Origin: Candidatus Woesearchaeota archaeon CG08_land_8_20_14_0_20_47_9
Lineage (GTDB): Archaea; Nanobdellota; Nanobdellia; Woesearchaeales; CG1-02-47-18
Direction: 5' to 3'
Assembly: GCA_002763335.1 (NCBI GenBank)
Contig: PEYS01000071.1
Coordinates: 1 to 14,030, forward strand
DNA length: 14,030 nucleotides
Part shown: positions 1-6,584 of the stretch, piece by piece
Numbering within the stretch: the first letter of the stretch is position 1
Layout of the letters: each line of letters opens with the position of its first letter
The notes under the pieces: generated by a model
Database searches by the model: none
The model's input: only the letters and a program-made list of their open reading frames with translations
Told to the model about the DNA's origin: nothing
Position numbers and translations under genes: made by a program

Positions 1-586
1 GCCTGTCTGAAAGCTCTTCTACCTTTCGATTTACATCGTAATAATCTGTTTGTTGACCGAGAAGGTTTAATATAACCTTAAGGCCGAATCGCACCCAGGG
101 GAGGCAATACGCATTCCATTCCAAAGCAACATTCCCAGAATATTCTTTGCAAAGTTCTTCTAAAAACAGCTCCTGCTTTGCTGAGATATGACCTGCTGTA
201 CGCGTTACCCCATTATCAACAAAGGGGTGGTCGAGGATGACGAGAGCATCCTGCTCTAATCCTTCATCTATAATTTTTCGTATCTCAGTTTGAGAATTTG
301 CCTCATCACGTGCCCATCCGACAGTTAAAATATGCAGTCCTTCCTTAGTCTCGTATTCACATCCATTTAACAGCCACTTGCCGTCAGGAAGTTTTACACC
401 CGCATAATCCCTTGTTGCATCACTATACAACTTTTTGGCTTCTTCCAAAACGAGAGGGTAAAGACTTGCGTCAAGGGCTTCCAATGCAACTATATCCAGC
501 TCTCTCTTGCACATTGCCTCTACAACATCACCCAAAGTGTTCCTACCTAGAAAAGGATGCACATGCAGCTCAATTTCTTTTTTCAT
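1..586 (-). CDS. PHP-family metal-dependent phosphoesterase-like protein (3' end beyond window)
   Basis: Reading the minus strand from ATG at 586 gives about 195 residues running off the window edge. The N-terminus has HVH (H8, H10) followed by a helix and a strand ending ALEALD. A conserved-looking Glu lies in CEYET (E77), a DHP motif at 119-121, and LEWN at 155-158. This order (HxH, E, H, then ExN) matches the metal-ligand layout of the PHP superfamily, which includes histidinol-phosphatase-like and DNA polymerase-associated phosphoesterases. The substrate cannot be told. No Shine-Dalgarno site is visible; an AT-rich box (aatatttatg) lies about 30 nt upstream, suggesting a leaderless or short-leader transcript. 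It is transcribed away from the family A repeat that ends aIF2-gamma. Confidence 0.7.
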   Translation of the reverse strand, partial: MKKEIELHVHPFLGRNTLGDVVEAMCKRELDIVALEALDASLYPLVLEEAKKLYSDATRDYAGVKLPDGKWLLNGCEYETKEGLHILTVGWARDEANSQTEIRKIIDEGLEQDALVILDHPFVDNGVTRTAGHISAKQELFLEELCKEYSGNVALEWNAYCLPWVRFGLKVILNLLGQQTDYYDVNRKVEELSDR

Positions 587-689
587 ATAGATGGAGTAGA
601 TGTGAGGTTCATAAATATTTCTATATTGACACTACTAAAAAGTCCATGTTCTCCTACCATAGATTTCATCTATTTTAACCTCATAGATT
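587..689. promoter_or_regulatory. Intergenic promoter region of the PHP gene
   Basis: About 100 nt of non-coding, AT-rich DNA between the PHP gene start and the repeat that follows aIF2-gamma. A TATA-like run (minus strand atatagaaatatttatg, roughly 610-626) is placed to drive the PHP gene. No other element was seen. A plus-strand open frame at 412-678 is an antisense shadow of the PHP gene. Confidence 0.4.
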
Positions 690-762
690 GCAGTTCAGAC
701 ATCAGAAAACCTTGAATACCGAGCCGAGCCACAAGCGAGGGCGAGTGTGTTCAAAGTTATCT
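690..762 (-). repeat. Family A palindromic repeat A1, at the aIF2-gamma stop codon
   Basis: Outer arms AGAAAACCTTGAATAC (704-719) and GTGTTCAAAGTTATCT (747-762) pair with a few mismatches. Read with the gene (minus strand), the proximal arm contains the TAA stop (757-759). The distal arm is followed by a tail, GATGTCTGAACTGC, that recurs in copies A2 and A5. Confidence 0.75.
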
Positions 763-2034
763 CTCCTCAATCACCCCATACCCTATTAGCCGCCACCTCG
801 AGCCTATCTTGCGTGAGATGGTTACCCTCGAGCCAGGGTCAGCGCAAACAGGTATCTTAAGCTTAAAGTCAATCTTCTTCTTGCCAATAGAAACAACATC
901 CCCCACTGTTGAGGCTGCATTTACATTTAGCATGAGGACCTCTCCTGGCTTTACAGGTTCAACAATCAGCTTATCCTTTGCTCCTACAACCCTTTCCAGG
1001 AGCTCAGTCTCTAGGGTGAACTCGTACCAGACCGGGGGCAGCTTTTCAGCATGCCCAACAACAGAGCCGGCAAGCTGGTCTGATTTTACTACTCCTGGGT
1101 CAAGCGATGTCATCACGCCTATTGAGCCTCCAGGGCCAACTCTCTCAACCTGACAACCTCCTGTACGCAGTCCGACAATGCTTGTCCTCAGGGGCTCCCA
1201 GTATGTCCTTCCACCCTTTTCAAGCTTCCTGCCAGGCCTTATCTCGATTTCATCACCGATTGAAAGAAGGCCTGCCTTAAGGGAGCCGCCTAGTACGCCT
1301 CCAACCAGGTCTTCCACCTCGGTGCCGGGCCTGTTGATATCAAAGGAGCGTGCAACCAGCATTGTCGGTGAAGCCCTGGCCTCACGCTTAGGCGTGGGTA
1401 TATGCCTCTCTATGGCACATATCAGCAGATCAATGTTAACCCCCTGCTGGGCCGAGATAGGGATCACCGGGGCATCTGAGTATGGAGTCTCCTTCAGGAA
1501 TGCCTTTATCTCCTTGTAGTTGGCCAGTGCCTCCTCCTCAGATACAATATCTATCTTGTTCTGGACTACGATGATCTTCTTAATCCCGATGATGTCGAGG
1601 GCCATCAGATGCTCTCTTGTCTGCGGCTGCGGGCAGTGCTCGTTTGCAGCTACAAGGAGCAGTGCCCCATCCATTATTGTGGCTCCTGAAAGCATGGTTG
1701 CCATAAGGCTCTCATGTCCTGGGGCGTCTACAAAGCTCAGCTTTCGTATTGCATCTGTCTTGCCCTTGCAACTCGGGCATTCAGGATTTGTGGAGAAGCA
1801 CTCTGGCTCAGTGCATTTTGGGCATTTATAGAATATTGTGTCAGCATAACCAAGCCTTATGGTGATACCGCGCTTTAGCTCCTCAGAGTGGGTGTCGGTC
1901 CACTTGCCTGTGAAGCGTTCTGTGAGGGTTGTCTTTCCATGGTCAACATGTCCGACTAGGCCTATGTTGATAGAGGGCTGCTCTCTAACTATATCTTGGG
2001 TGTCTGTCTTCGTTTCAGTTTTCTTCCCGACCAT
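757..2034 (-). CDS. eif2g: Translation initiation factor 2 gamma subunit (aIF2-gamma)
   Basis: This is the GTPase subunit of aIF2, which forms a ternary complex with GTP and initiator Met-tRNA and delivers it to the small ribosomal subunit. The 425 residues match the family length. Visible motifs: G1 GHVDHGKT (28-35), switch 1 region RGITIRLGYAD (55-65), a zinc knuckle with C71, C74, C86 and C89, G3 DAPGH (103-107), G4 NKID (159-162) and G5 SAQ (194-196). EF-Tu-like domains II and III follow, ending RWRLIGYGVIEER as in archaeal homologues. No Shine-Dalgarno site precedes ATG 2034; a TATA-like box at about 2057-2067 suggests a leaderless transcript. It is divergent from the iron-sulfur protein gene at 2115. 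Its TAA stop lies inside repeat A1. Confidence 0.97.
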   Translation of the reverse strand: MVGKKTETKTDTQDIVREQPSINIGLVGHVDHGKTTLTERFTGKWTDTHSEELKRGITIRLGYADTIFYKCPKCTEPECFSTNPECPSCKGKTDAIRKLSFVDAPGHESLMATMLSGATIMDGALLLVAANEHCPQPQTREHLMALDIIGIKKIIVVQNKIDIVSEEEALANYKEIKAFLKETPYSDAPVIPISAQQGVNIDLLICAIERHIPTPKREARASPTMLVARSFDINRPGTEVEDLVGGVLGGSLKAGLLSIGDEIEIRPGRKLEKGGRTYWEPLRTSIVGLRTGGCQVERVGPGGSIGVMTSLDPGVVKSDQLAGSVVGHAEKLPPVWYEFTLETELLERVVGAKDKLIVEPVKPGEVLMLNVNAASTVGDVVSIGKKKIDFKLKIPVCADPGSRVTISRKIGSRWRLIGYGVIEER

Positions 2035-2114
2035 ATTAAGGTGAGGAAAACAGGCTTATTTATAAATCTTGGTACAAAAAGATTTTTATACGTCTACCTC
2101 TCCTGGCGGGGGTT
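2035..2114. promoter_or_regulatory. Divergent promoter region with two TATA-like boxes
   Basis: Eighty nt separate the two divergent starts. A minus-strand box (GATTTATAAATAAG, 2055-2068) fits aIF2-gamma and a plus-strand box (gatttttatacg, 2081-2092) fits the iron-sulfur gene. Each lies about 22-35 nt from its start codon, implying very short or absent leaders. Confidence 0.6.
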
Positions 2115-3122
2115 ATGGATAAAAAAGAGGGGGCTATTGGCCATGGCGCCTTATCCAGGCTTCTCATCAGGCTGTCAAAGACCTATGATGTCTTTGCCCC
2201 GATTGAAGAAGAAGGGCTGGATCAGAGTATTGTGCGCTTTGAGGCAGTTGGCAAGGACAATGTAAAGCGCCTTAACCTAAGAACAAAGCCATCATTCTCT
2301 GCAAAAAAGCTCTTTCTGCCCCAGCGCCAGCCGATGCTTAGTATGAGGGCTGGCAATGGAGGGTTCTCCCATAAATTCGCAGAGCCTTTAAAAAAGCCTC
2401 AGCTTGTATTTGGCATAAGGGCATGCGACCTTATAGGCACGCAGAGGCTTGACCGCGTCTTCCTTGAGGAGCCTGAGGACCCCTACTATAGGCGTGTAAG
2501 GGAGAACACAGCAATAGTTGGGATTATATGCCATGAGTCTGATGATTACTGTTTCTGTGACTCTGTGATTACTGATGAGATTGCTGAGTTTGATGCAGGC
2601 AAGGGCTGCGATGCGCTGCTGAGGGCATCAGGCTCTGGTTTCTTTGTGAAGCTGATCACTGATCGAGGCGTGGCCTTATTCAGAGGAGCCATGCTCAAGG
2701 CATCGGCAATGCCCTTAACAAGGCGCGAGCCTTGCAGGCGCATGATAAATCCAACGAGGATGGAGGAGATCTTTGACAGCGCTGCCTGGGATGAGGATGC
2801 CAAGCTATGCCTGGGCTGCGGGAAGTGCACCCTAATCTGCCCGAGCTGCGGGTGCTATACTGTTGAGGATGAGAGCCTGCTCAGGGCACTGGGCGAGAGG
2901 GTGAGGCATTGGGACTCGTGTCAGCTCGCCTCATTTACCCGGGTTGCTGGCGGCCACTCATTTAGGGATAAGCGTGAGGGCATGCTGAAGCACAGGGCGT
3001 ATCACAAGTTTGTCTACTTTAAGAAGCGATTTGGCAAGACTATGTGTGTCGGATGCGGAAGATGCACTAAGATCTGCCCGACAGGCATTGACATGGTTAA
3101 GGTTATTAATATGGGGCTTTGA
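2115..3122 (+). CDS. 4Fe-4S dicluster protein of the HydB/AsrA family (sulfhydrogenase beta or sulfite reductase A-like)
   Basis: A 335-residue iron-sulfur protein. The N-terminal two thirds carry the family's conserved features, including FGIRACDL (99-106), Cys-rich CHESDDYCFCD (139-149) and a central beta-rich region. Two ferredoxin-type clusters follow: C232-x2-C-x2-C-x3-C242 and C311-x2-C-x2-C-x3-C321. In sulfhydrogenases and anaerobic sulfite reductases this subunit passes electrons between partner subunits, usually beside a flavin-binding HydG/AsrB subunit. No such partner is next to it here, so it looks like an orphan and its redox partner is unknown. Start ATG 2115 follows a G-rich stretch (gcgggggtt) and lies about 23 nt after a TATA-like box. 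The last codons GGG CTT TGA fall inside repeat A3. The family call is from motif recognition; the specific activity is not established. Confidence 0.8.
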   Translation: MDKKEGAIGHGALSRLLIRLSKTYDVFAPIEEEGLDQSIVRFEAVGKDNVKRLNLRTKPSFSAKKLFLPQRQPMLSMRAGNGGFSHKFAEPLKKPQLVFGIRACDLIGTQRLDRVFLEEPEDPYYRRVRENTAIVGIICHESDDYCFCDSVITDEIAEFDAGKGCDALLRASGSGFFVKLITDRGVALFRGAMLKASAMPLTRREPCRRMINPTRMEEIFDSAAWDEDAKLCLGCGKCTLICPSCGCYTVEDESLLRALGERVRHWDSCQLASFTRVAGGHSFRDKREGMLKHRAYHKFVYFKKRFGKTMCVGCGRCTKICPTGIDMVKVINMGL

Positions 3123-3163
3123 ACACCTCGACTTCCTAACCCGCCCTCGGGTTCAAAGCCCTC
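3114..3163 (+). repeat. Family A palindromic repeat A3, supplies the stop of the iron-sulfur gene
   Basis: Arms GGGCTTTGAAC (3114-3124) and GTTCAAAGCCC (3151-3161) pair perfectly over 11 bp around a C-rich loop. The left arm encodes the last Gly-Leu-stop. All 50 nt recur in exact inverse orientation at 6436-6485 (A4). Confidence 0.85.
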
Positions 3164-3200
3164 TGTCGTATGATTTCCGTCGGCATTAAAATTAGCCTGG

Positions 3201-3514
3201 ATGTGGAATATTATGCAGTCTGAGAAGGGTGTTGGTGTCGGCTTTGGAGTGATGATTCTTAGGACTGGCAAGATCATCTTAGGTAAGAGGCATGATGATC
3301 CTGAGAAGGCATCAAGCCTGCTGCATGGCGAGGGCACATTATCACCCTGGGCTTTCTCTGTCAGGAGTTCGAGGGCCTGCCAATGGTTATGGAACCTGAC
3401 GAGATAACAGAATGGAGGTGGTTTGAGTTAGACAAACTCCCAAAGCCAACCTTTTTTCCAAGCAGGAGGATAATAAGTAATTACAAACATAAAAGGATTT
3501 ACGGACCAGACTAA
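3201..3514 (+). pseudogene. Nudix hydrolase remnant with the catalytic Nudix box deleted
   Basis: The first part, from ATG 3201 or 3213, reads GVGVGFGVMILRTGKIILGK then RHDDPEKASSLLHGEGT, a typical Nudix N-terminal strand region. The expected PGG and the Nudix signature (G-x5-E-x7-REUxEExGU) are absent. At about 3338-3342 the sequence jumps, in another frame, to IITLGFLCQEFEGLPMVM followed by EPDEITEWRWFELDKLPKP and a C-terminus ending HKRIYGPD (stop 3512-3514), which is the normal end of such proteins. The simplest reading is an internal deletion of roughly 45-55 codons plus a frameshift. The product could not hydrolyse nucleoside diphosphate derivatives. An assembly error is possible but would have to remove over 130 nt. 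Confidence 0.75.
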
Positions 3515-3567
3515 GACACGCTGAGTGAAAACAAGAAATAAGGCATCAATTAAGCATAAACCCTCGG

Positions 3568-3644
3568 AGCAGCAGTTCCGATATAAGAAAACCCTGAATA
3601 CCGAGCTGAGCTTTAGCGAAAGCGAGTGTACTCAATGTTTTCTT
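3568..3644 (-). repeat. Family A palindromic repeat A2, overlapping the 3' end of the ferritin-like gene
   Basis: Outer arms AAGAAAACCCTGAATAC (3585-3601) and GTACTCAATGTTTTCTT (3628-3644) pair imperfectly; an inner GCTTT/AAAGC hairpin lies between. Read with the minus-strand gene, the proximal arm encodes the last residues (K-H-stop, TGA at 3632-3634). The distal side carries the shared tail (minus strand ATATCGGAACTGCT). Confidence 0.75.
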
Positions 3645-3913
3645 TCATCCACCTCCTCCCTGCCCTTCTCCAACTCCTCAACCTGTTCCTTATCCTCTTT
3701 CAGCAGCATAGCCTGGAACTCGCCCACATGGGTCTTCTCCTCTTTTGCAATGTCCAGAAGGACTTCCTTTATCAGCCTGTTTCCTGTCATCGCTGCCATC
3801 TGCTCGTAGAGGTTTATGGCGTCAAGCTCTGCAATTATGCCTGCCCTAAGTATTTCTTTATCCATGTCTTCTTTCTTTATCTCTCTTAAGTTTATTGGTA
3901 TCTTTGACAACAT
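3632..3913 (-). CDS. Small ferritin-like (demi-ferritin/rubrerythrin-clan) di-iron protein
   Basis: The chosen start is ATG 3913, giving 93 residues, because a strong Shine-Dalgarno site (GGGGTGA) sits 4 nt upstream. The longer open frame to 4087 translates a palindromic repeat and the promoter. The protein is two helices: the first carries E29 in IIAELDAINLYEQM, the second E59-x2-H62 in AKEEKTHVGEF. One E plus ExxH per two-helix unit, spaced 30 and 3 residues, is the layout of encapsulated ferritin-like proteins, which assemble as dimers to form the di-iron centre. It probably binds or oxidises iron. No encapsulin shell gene is in view. A TATA-like box (ATTATATAAAG) is at about 3945-3955. 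The C-terminal residues RKH lie in repeat A2. Confidence 0.8.
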   Translation of the reverse strand: MLSKIPINLREIKKEDMDKEILRAGIIAELDAINLYEQMAAMTGNRLIKEVLLDIAKEEKTHVGEFQAMLLKEDKEQVEELEKGREEVDERKH

Positions 3914-4100
3914 GTTTTCACCCCAAAGTCTTGATGTTTGTCTGGCTTTATATAATTTTGCCATAAAAAACTTTGAATACACTCGCCTTCCCAACTCGCC
4001 CTCGAAGCGAGGGGCATAAAGCCCGACTTTTAAGTCGGGGATAGCCCCGAGCAGCAGATTTTCGTTACCTTTATATTCACTCTTCAACCCCTATCACACT
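3914..4100. promoter_or_regulatory. Divergent promoter region for the ferritin-like gene and hef, containing a chimeric repeat
   Basis: The ferritin-like gene has a TATA-like box at about 3945-3955 (minus) and a GGGGTGA ribosome site at 3918-3924. hef has a box in tttatattc (4070-4078), about 25 nt before its ATG, with no Shine-Dalgarno site. The stretch 3968-4067 between them is the A/B chimeric hairpin. Confidence 0.55.
3968..4067 (-). repeat. Chimeric palindromic repeat C (family A arm joined to family B hairpin 1)
   Basis: The left part (ACTTTGAATACACTCGCC, from about 3970) matches the gene-proximal arm of family A. From about 4001 to 4066 the sequence is the reverse complement of family B hairpin 1, including an identical stretch of over 40 nt with copy B1. 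The arm that would pair with CAGATTTTCGTT is missing, so the outer stem cannot close as in B1. The inner CCGACTT/AAGTCGG hairpin is intact. Confidence 0.75.
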
Positions 4101-6437
4101 ATGAATCTCCGCGACTTTAGCCCGAGGCTCTACCAGGAGACGATATTTGCAACTGCTGCAACCAAGAACACTCTAGTAGTCTTGCCTACAGGGCTTGGCA
4201 AGACTGCAATAGCCATGATGCTTGCAGCCCACAGGCTGAGCCAGCATAACACCTCCAAAGCAGTTGTGCTTGCCCCTACAAGGCCCCTCTGCCAGCAGCA
4301 CCTTGACACATTCACAAGGCATCTTGTCTTAGAGCCTGAGAGGATTGTCCTGATGACAGGAAAGACCCCTCCAGAGAAGCGCAGTGCTCTTTGGGCTGAT
4401 GCGAGGGTTGTTATCTCAACGCCGCAGACAATTGAGAATGATGTCATAAACAACCGCGCCCCTCTTAGGGATGTAAGCCTCGTTGTCTTTGATGAGGCTC
4501 ACAGGGCTGTGAAGGACTACGCCTATGTCTGGATCGCAAAGCAGTACTACAGGCAGGCTTCCTACCCCAGGATACTGGCACTGACAGCATCCCCTGGAAG
4601 CGATCTGGATACTATCAGGGATGTTTGTGCAAACCTCTCGATAGAGGACATTGAGGTGAGAACCCAGAATGACCCTGATGTAAAGCCGTATGTTAAGGAA
4701 ATAAGGATTGAGTGGTTTAAGCTAAGCCTTCCAGAGGAGTTTATCAGGATCAGGCGATTTCTTGATAAGAGCTTCAATGAAAAGCTTGCTGAGGCCAAGA
4801 AAAGGCTTGACCTGCCTAACATAAACCCATCGATGAGCAAGAAGGATCTCCTGGCGCTTCAGGCATCGCTTCAGGCAGATATTGCCCAGGGCGTTAAGAA
4901 CTTCGATATGCTCAAGGCATTGTCGCTTCTTGCAGAGGCGATGAAGGTGCAGCACGCTATTGAACTCCTAGAGACTCAGGGAATAAGCGCATTGAAGAAG
5001 TACCTGGACAAGTTATGCTCCGATGCTGCTGCCAGGCTTACAAAGGCTGTTGCTAACCTGATGCTTGACCCAAACTTCAAGTCTGCAATGGCGCTGACAG
5101 ATGACCTCTTCTCCAGTGGGGAGGAGCATCCGAAGATAGCAGTGCTAAGGCAGATTGTAGCAGATAACATAAAAACAAGCGGAAAGATCATAATATTCAA
5201 CCAGTACAGGGATTCAGCCACAAAGCTCAGATCAGAGCTTGGGAACATCCCAGGTGTTTCTGCAAGGGTATTTGTCGGGCAGGCAAAGAAGATTGACACA
5301 GGTCTAAGCCAGAGAGAGCAGAAGGCAATGATGGACGACTTCAGAGAAGGCAGGTTTAATGTCCTTATAAGCACATCAATTGGCGAGGAGGGCCTTGATG
5401 TCCCAAATGTTAACCTCGTAGTATTCTACGAGCCAATCCCAAGCGCCATAAGGCAGATACAGAGGAGGGGCAGGACAGGCAGGCATAGGGAAGGCAGGGT
5501 TATAATCCTCGTCACCCAGAACACCCGGGATGAGGCGTATATGTGGACTGCCCATCACAAAGAGCAGAGGATGTACCGATCAATCAAGAGGCTGAAGTGG
5601 GAGCTTAAGAGCTCTACTCCGAAGAAGGAAGAGAAGAAGGAAGAGCCTAAGCATGGTCAGCTGAGCCTGGGTGATTTTAAGGGCAATCCTGGCGCTGACA
5701 ACCCGGGAAGGGCAGGTCATATTGATGAAGCAGACAGGGGCGTCACTGCTTCATACACTTCATTCAGCGCAGACAGCAAGGTCACTATAAAGGGCAAGAC
5801 CCTTATCTTCATAGATTCCCGTGAACGCAATTCAGCTGTTGTTAAGGAGCTTATCGAGCTAGGTGCGAGTGTCCGTGTCGAGAGGCTTGATGTTGCAGAC
5901 TACCTTGTGAGTGAGCGCGTCGGCATTGAGTTCAAGACTGCTGAGGACTTTGCAAACTCGATTATTGACGGCAGGCTTATGAGTCAGGCATCCTCTCTTA
6001 AGACCCAGTTCCTGCAGCCGGTGATGATTATTGAGGGGAGCAGCGATCAACTCTACACTGCCCGCAATATACACCCGAATGCCATGCGCGGTGCAATTGC
6101 AAGCATTGCTGTAAGCTATGGCATACCCATCCTCTATTCTAAAAACTACCGCGAGACAGCATCGCTGATATTTGCAATTGCAAAGAAGGAGCAAAAGGAC
6201 TACTCTGCACCTAAACTTCACTCGCTTAAAGATCAGAACCCCCTATCGAGGGTTCAGGAGTACATAGTATCAGCACTGCCAGGTGTTGGGAGCATTCTGG
6301 CAAGACCCCTGCTAGAGCACTTCGGCTCTGTGAGTAGGGTTATGAACGCCTCAGAGTACGAGCTCAGGGAGGTAAACCTGATAGGTGAGAAGAAGGCCAG
6401 GGCAATAAGGCAAGCGATTGATGGGGAGTATGGATGA
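4101..6437 (+). CDS. hef: Hef-type helicase/XPF-family structure-specific nuclease
   Basis: This 778-residue protein is a two-enzyme fusion acting on stalled or branched replication forks, related to FANCM and XPF. The N-terminal SF2 helicase has Walker A GLGKT (31-35), DEAH (131-134), TASPGS (162-167) and motif VI QRRGRTGR (about 454-461). A charged linker (about 505-560) carries QLSLGDF (520-526), resembling a PCNA-interacting QxxLxxF box; the disordered linker of archaeal Hef is known to contact PCNA. The nuclease domain begins LIFIDSRER (D572) and has D600 and E610-F611-K612. The usual nuclease signature is GDxxxERK, so the Arg of ERK is Phe here and the Gly before the Asp is Ala. Tandem helix-hairpin-helix motifs close the protein (about 715-776, PGVGSILARPLL and LIGEKKARAI). 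A TATA-like box just upstream suggests leaderless transcription. The TGA stop touches repeat A4. Confidence 0.95.
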   Translation: MNLRDFSPRLYQETIFATAATKNTLVVLPTGLGKTAIAMMLAAHRLSQHNTSKAVVLAPTRPLCQQHLDTFTRHLVLEPERIVLMTGKTPPEKRSALWADARVVISTPQTIENDVINNRAPLRDVSLVVFDEAHRAVKDYAYVWIAKQYYRQASYPRILALTASPGSDLDTIRDVCANLSIEDIEVRTQNDPDVKPYVKEIRIEWFKLSLPEEFIRIRRFLDKSFNEKLAEAKKRLDLPNINPSMSKKDLLALQASLQADIAQGVKNFDMLKALSLLAEAMKVQHAIELLETQGISALKKYLDKLCSDAAARLTKAVANLMLDPNFKSAMALTDDLFSSGEEHPKIAVLRQIVADNIKTSGKIIIFNQYRDSATKLRSELGNIPGVSARVFVGQAKKIDTGLSQREQKAMMDDFREGRFNVLISTSIGEEGLDVPNVNLVVFYEPIPSAIRQIQRRGRTGRHREGRVIILVTQNTRDEAYMWTAHHKEQRMYRSIKRLKWELKSSTPKKEEKKEEPKHGQLSLGDFKGNPGADNPGRAGHIDEADRGVTASYTSFSADSKVTIKGKTLIFIDSRERNSAVVKELIELGASVRVERLDVADYLVSERVGIEFKTAEDFANSIIDGRLMSQASSLKTQFLQPVMIIEGSSDQLYTARNIHPNAMRGAIASIAVSYGIPILYSKNYRETASLIFAIAKKEQKDYSAPKLHSLKDQNPLSRVQEYIVSALPGVGSILARPLLEHFGSVSRVMNASEYELREVNLIGEKKARAIRQAIDGEYG

Positions 6438-6487
6438 GGGCTTTGAACCCGAGGGCGGGTTAGGAAGTCGAGGTGTTCAAAGCCCTC
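6436..6487 (-). repeat. Family A palindromic repeat A4, directly after hef
   Basis: Arms GAGGGCTTTGAAC (6436-6448) and GTTCAAAGCCCTC (6475-6487) form a perfect 13-bp stem that begins inside the hef TGA stop. The 50 nt at 6436-6485 are the exact reverse complement of A3. Relative to the gene it follows, this copy is inverted compared with A1, A2, A3 and A5. Confidence 0.85.
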
Positions 6488-6515
6488 GTCGTGTACCCAC
6501 TCGATAATAGAAACA

Positions 6516-6525
6516 TTTATATATG
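6516..6525 (+). promoter_or_regulatory. TATA-like box of the radical SAM/glycosyltransferase operon
   Basis: TTTATATATG lies about 60 nt before the preferred start at 6585, which would leave a leader of roughly 35-40 nt. Confidence 0.5.
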
Positions 6526-6584
6526 CCCCCTCTAGTCACCAGATATCACTACCTTAAAGTTACTATTTGCTGAGGGCTGGGGAT

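Noticed and set aside
412..678. Plus-strand open frame of 88 codons
   Set aside because: It is antisense to the PHP-family gene, which has clear metal-ligand motifs, and its own translation shows no recognisable pattern.
3914..4087. Upstream extension of the ferritin-like ORF to ATG 4087 (about 58 extra residues)
   Set aside because: The extension translates repeat C and the TATA-like box, whereas ATG 3913 has a GGGGTGA ribosome site and yields the standard two-helix protein.
6567..6584. TTG start for the radical SAM gene
   Set aside because: ATG 6585 follows a G-rich ribosome-site-like stretch and begins the conserved-looking N-terminus; the extra six residues add nothing recognisable.
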